From: Ktedonobacter sp. 13_1_20CM_4_53_11
GTDB taxonomy: Bacteria; Chloroflexota; Ktedonobacteria; Ktedonobacterales; Ktedonobacteraceae
Length of the DNA: 17,808 bases
Direction: 5' to 3'
Assembly (NCBI GenBank): GCA_001919995.1
Contig: MNIY01000171.1
Span: forward strand, 1 to 17,808
Shown here: one piece after another, positions 15,334 through 17,808 of the stretch
Layout of the letters: each line of letters starts with the position of its first letter
Numbering within the stretch: position 1 is the first letter of the stretch
Program-made: the position numbers and the translations under genes
Notes under the pieces: generated by a model
Database searches by the model: none
The model's input: the letters and a program-made list of their open reading frames with translations, nothing else
Told to the model about the DNA's origin: nothing

Positions 15334-17370
15334 ATGACACAGGAAGCGGCGACATCAGATATGCAAAATCAAGCGCATGGAGATGAGCATAGCCAGAACA
15401 AAAATTTACTCGGACCTCTTCTCTGCTGGGCAGTCGTCTTTGCTGATATTGGTACATCTGTCTACTACGTACCCGGCATCCTTTACGGTACTGTTGGGCC
15501 AGCAGCTGGTTTCTTTGTCTTTTTAACAATGTCGGTATTTGTCTTATTGACATTGAAATACGCGGAGGTGACGTACCGCTTCCCTCAAGGTGGCGGCGTC
15601 GTGACAGTGGCCGCGCAGGCCATCAATCACTGGGTTGGAGCGCTGGGTGGGATGTTCATCCTGGTGGATTACTTTCTCACTGCCGCCATCAGTTGCCTCT
15701 CGGGTATCTTCTACCTGAGTGTGATTGCTCCGGCCATCGGCCCCCCGTACGCTTTATGGATTACCGTTGGTGTGCTTATTTTACTGGGCATTCTGAACTG
15801 GGTGGGCATCAGCGAGAGCGCAAAGGTGAGCTTAGTAGGAGCAGTCATCGCCTTTCTCAGTGATATTGCCATTCTTGTGACAGTCTTTACCCATATTTCG
15901 CTCCCGGCCTTTTTCGCGCTCATCCCGGACATGTTTTCCAATCACACGCTCACACCGATCTCTATCCTTATCGGCTTTGCAGGATCCTTCCTGGCTTTCT
16001 CAGGCCTCGAGAGCATTTCGCAGCTCTCTCCGGTCATGAAAACACCGCGCAAGAAGGTGGCCGGGATGGCGCTCTTGCTCGTAGTGCTGACGATCGGCTT
16101 GACAAGCCCTCTATTGACAATGCTTTCAACGCTGTTACAGCCACAAGAAGCTGCCGACCCCTTAAAGAACAGCCAACTGATTTCACTGCTCGCCGGGCAT
16201 TGGGGCAATATCATTTTACAGACAGAGGTAGCCATTAGCGCCAGCGCACTCCTGGTTTTTGCCAGCAATACGGCTATCATCGGATCCTATCACGTATTTA
16301 TGGCGCTTTCCCGGATGGAGTTTTTTCCTGCTTTTGTTCTGCAGCGCAACAAGTTGCGTGGCACACCTCACTATTCGATAGCCCTGGCCACCTTTGTTCC
16401 CATCGCAGTACTCATCCTGGTCAAGGGGGACATCATTATCCTCGGGGATATGTACGCGTTTGGCTTGTTGGGAGCCTTTACCCTGACATGCCTGGGCCTG
16501 GATCTTGTACGCTACCGGGAACGAAGAGCAATACGAGCTAAAAGATACCAACCTGCAGGAGCACAACCAGGGAATGGGCATGAACCCTTACCGGCAGGCA
16601 ATCAACTCGAGACCGAAGCAGATTCGTCATCTACCCGTGAGCAAGATGGATTCAATCGAGACGCTCTTGCAGGGATATCATGGACAGAAGGCGCCCCTAC
16701 TCCCACACCTTCCAATCAGGTCAATCAGCCGAAGATTAGCCTGTGGTCTACCATCGATTTCTACCTTGGTATCCTGACAACAGTGCTCGTGATGATCGCC
16801 TGGTCAACCAACCTGGTGGCTAAACCGCTTGCCACAGTATTTGGCGGCACAGTGGCGAGTGCTGGAATGTTGGTAGCCTACCTCAACTATATGGGCCATA
16901 AACGGCGAGGACGGATCCCTGTCATGATTACGGGCGTCGAGGGAAGATTACCAGGCTCTGTACTGGCAGTGCTTACCGGCAGTAACGGGCATAACGATGC
17001 GGTGATACGAACAGCTATCAATAACGCCGAAGGACATCCTGTCGTGTTTCTTTATGTAAACGATAAGAAACCGCAAACAAGCCGGGCACCCAGTATATTT
17101 GAGGTAGTTGACCCGTACTTAGATGATATGCAAGCCAAAGAATACTTTAGCAAAGCCGAAAGCCTGGCACAAAGAGCTAAGATTCCTCGCAGGTACATCT
17201 ACCGGCAAAATGCACCAGGAGTGGTATCGCGCGTCTGGCAAGCCGTTCATCCTCGTGACATCGTAGTTGCGGCCAACATTGCTCCGGAGTTTGAGGATGT
17301 CAACCCTGATCGTATCCGCTACGAACTTACCCCGAGCGGCAAAGTAGCCCATATGCTCAAACAGTGGTAG
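15334..17370 (+). CDS. APC-type amino-acid-permease-like transporter with C-terminal universal-stress-like domain
   Basis: The 678-residue protein has about 12 membrane helices, ten between residues 27 and 392 and two between 474 and 518. The first helix carries VVFADIGTSVYYVPGILYG, matching the substrate-binding break of APC permeases and echoing the GDIGTS motif of KUP potassium transporters. FSGLESISQLSPVMKTPRKK (222-241) is a typical loop of amino acid permeases. A hydrophilic insert (394-468) rich in Gln, Glu, Pro and Thr separates the last two helices. The C-terminal 520-678 part is cytoplasmic and resembles a universal-stress-protein fold (VFLYVNDKKP, RDIVVAANIAPEF), as in other APC-USP fusions. 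The substrate is unknown. The ATG at 15334 has AAGGA 12 bases upstream; a GTG at 15298 gives 12 more residues without a ribosome-binding site. No terminator is seen after the stop. Confidence 0.85.
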   Translation: MTQEAATSDMQNQAHGDEHSQNKNLLGPLLCWAVVFADIGTSVYYVPGILYGTVGPAAGFFVFLTMSVFVLLTLKYAEVTYRFPQGGGVVTVAAQAINHWVGALGGMFILVDYFLTAAISCLSGIFYLSVIAPAIGPPYALWITVGVLILLGILNWVGISESAKVSLVGAVIAFLSDIAILVTVFTHISLPAFFALIPDMFSNHTLTPISILIGFAGSFLAFSGLESISQLSPVMKTPRKKVAGMALLLVVLTIGLTSPLLTMLSTLLQPQEAADPLKNSQLISLLAGHWGNIILQTEVAISASALLVFASNTAIIGSYHVFMALSRMEFFPAFVLQRNKLRGTPHYSIALATFVPIAVLILVKGDIIILGDMYAFGLLGAFTLTCLGLDLVRYRERRAIRAKRYQPAGAQPGNGHEPLPAGNQLETEADSSSTREQDGFNRDALAGISWTEGAPTPTPSNQVNQPKISLWSTIDFYLGILTTVLVMIAWSTNLVAKPLATVFGGTVASAGMLVAYLNYMGHKRRGRIPVMITGVEGRLPGSVLAVLTGSNGHNDAVIRTAINNAEGHPVVFLYVNDKKPQTSRAPSIFEVVDPYLDDMQAKEYFSKAESLAQRAKIPRRYIYRQNAPGVVSRVWQAVHPRDIVVAANIAPEFEDVNPDRIRYELTPSGKVAHMLKQW

Positions 17371-17436
17371 CGAAAAAGCTAACACAAGTAGTATGTAAGT
17401 AAGAGATATATTCGGGATGCGATGAAAAGCCGTTCC

Positions 17437-17796
17437 TTATTTGGAGTGTGGGTGAGGAAATTCACTCCCCAGGCCAGGGCTGTTGCAAAGTCGGGAATAA
17501 AATCGGAAGAAAGGGAAGAAAAAGAACCTTTCATATGATATGAATGGTTGAAACATGATCATGCCATATCTACGATTATGTGGAATACTCGCGCCGTTCT
17601 CTGAAAGTTCTTCAATAGGAAGGCGCTCGTAGTCCACATAATTGCTGATAAGTGGGAATTTTCCAAATTCCACATAACATACAAAGGTCTCTCCATGAAA
17701 GATACAACGCTCTCGGCTTCGCTTCATCTTCCCAACGAAGCGTTGCTTTTTGATTGAGATGCGCTCTATGCCTGCTTGCAAACCATCCCTGATCAT
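17437..17796 (-). CDS. Hypothetical protein, possibly partial
   Basis: This frame encodes up to 119 residues from an ATG at 17796, but it stays open to the window edge, so the true start may lie outside. I recognise no family. The first half is rich in Arg and Lys (KKQRFVGKMKRSRERC); the middle (YVDYERLPIEELSENG) looks protein-like; the end is unusually rich in Phe (FFFFPFF), arising from a TTC/TTT-rich stretch. It converges on the permease gene with 66 bp between the stop codons. No ribosome-binding site can be judged at the edge. It may be a gene fragment or non-coding. Confidence 0.35.
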   Translation of the reverse strand: MIRDGLQAGIERISIKKQRFVGKMKRSRERCIFHGETFVCYVEFGKFPLISNYVDYERLPIEELSENGASIPHNRRYGMIMFQPFISYERFFFFPFFRFYSRLCNSPGLGSEFPHPHSK

Positions 17797-17808
17797 CGTG
17801 ATCGACGA

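Noticed and set aside
17443..17468. Hairpin GGAGTG..CACTCC as a terminator for the permease gene
   Set aside because: The stem is 6 bp with a 14-nt loop and no T-run follows; it also lies inside the opposing reading frame.
17759..17808. Plus-strand start of a gene (MRSMPACKPSLIIVID) running off the right edge
   Set aside because: There is no ribosome-binding site, and 16 residues are too few to judge; it also conflicts with the minus-strand open frame.

Overview
The window reads as chromosomal DNA of a Gram-positive-type bacterium with roughly 50% GC, most likely a Chloroflexi of the Ktedonobacteria type. That assignment is inferred from protein style: a zinc-ribbon membrane protein with a long Pro/Thr linker, a MoxR AAA+ ATPase paired with a Gln-rich VWA protein, and a free-standing MshEN-like domain. 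It does not rest on a marker-gene comparison. No rRNA, tRNA, CRISPR array, transposase or phage gene was seen.

Left part (1-3292): the tail of an unidentified + strand gene ends in a hairpin. It is followed by a small protein resembling the N-terminal domain of GspE/PilB/MshE ATPases. That gene converges on a minus-strand sugar-phosphate transferase (exopolysaccharide initiation), and the two are separated by a perfect 74-bp palindrome with no loop. Next comes a minus-strand pair: an unrecognised Trp-rich 86-residue protein and an ATP-grasp L-amino-acid-ligase-like enzyme.

Middle part (3602-9216): five + strand genes, mostly with their own promoters. They encode a HAD-family hydrolase, a JAMM metalloprotease, a zinc-ribbon single-pass membrane protein with an exported domain, a membrane protein fused to a spermidine-synthase-like methyltransferase fold, and adenylosuccinate synthase (purA).

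Right part (9242-15080, minus strand): reading in the direction of transcription, a nitrilase-superfamily protein whose catalytic Cys position is Ser, then a MoxR-type AAA+ ATPase and a VWA protein in a tight operon closed by a strong terminator, then the 16S rRNA methyltransferase rsmG. A + strand APC-type permease with a C-terminal universal-stress-like domain (15334-17370) diverges from the nitrilase-like gene. An unassigned minus-strand reading frame runs to the right edge.

PurA and RsmG are housekeeping genes and the AAA+/VWA pair is a widespread module. The points most worth a second look are the 74-bp palindrome, the Cys-to-Ser nitrilase homolog, the unknown gene coupled to the ATP-grasp ligase, the terminator lying directly in front of rsmG, and the permease-stress-domain fusion. 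I found no clear new multi-gene system.
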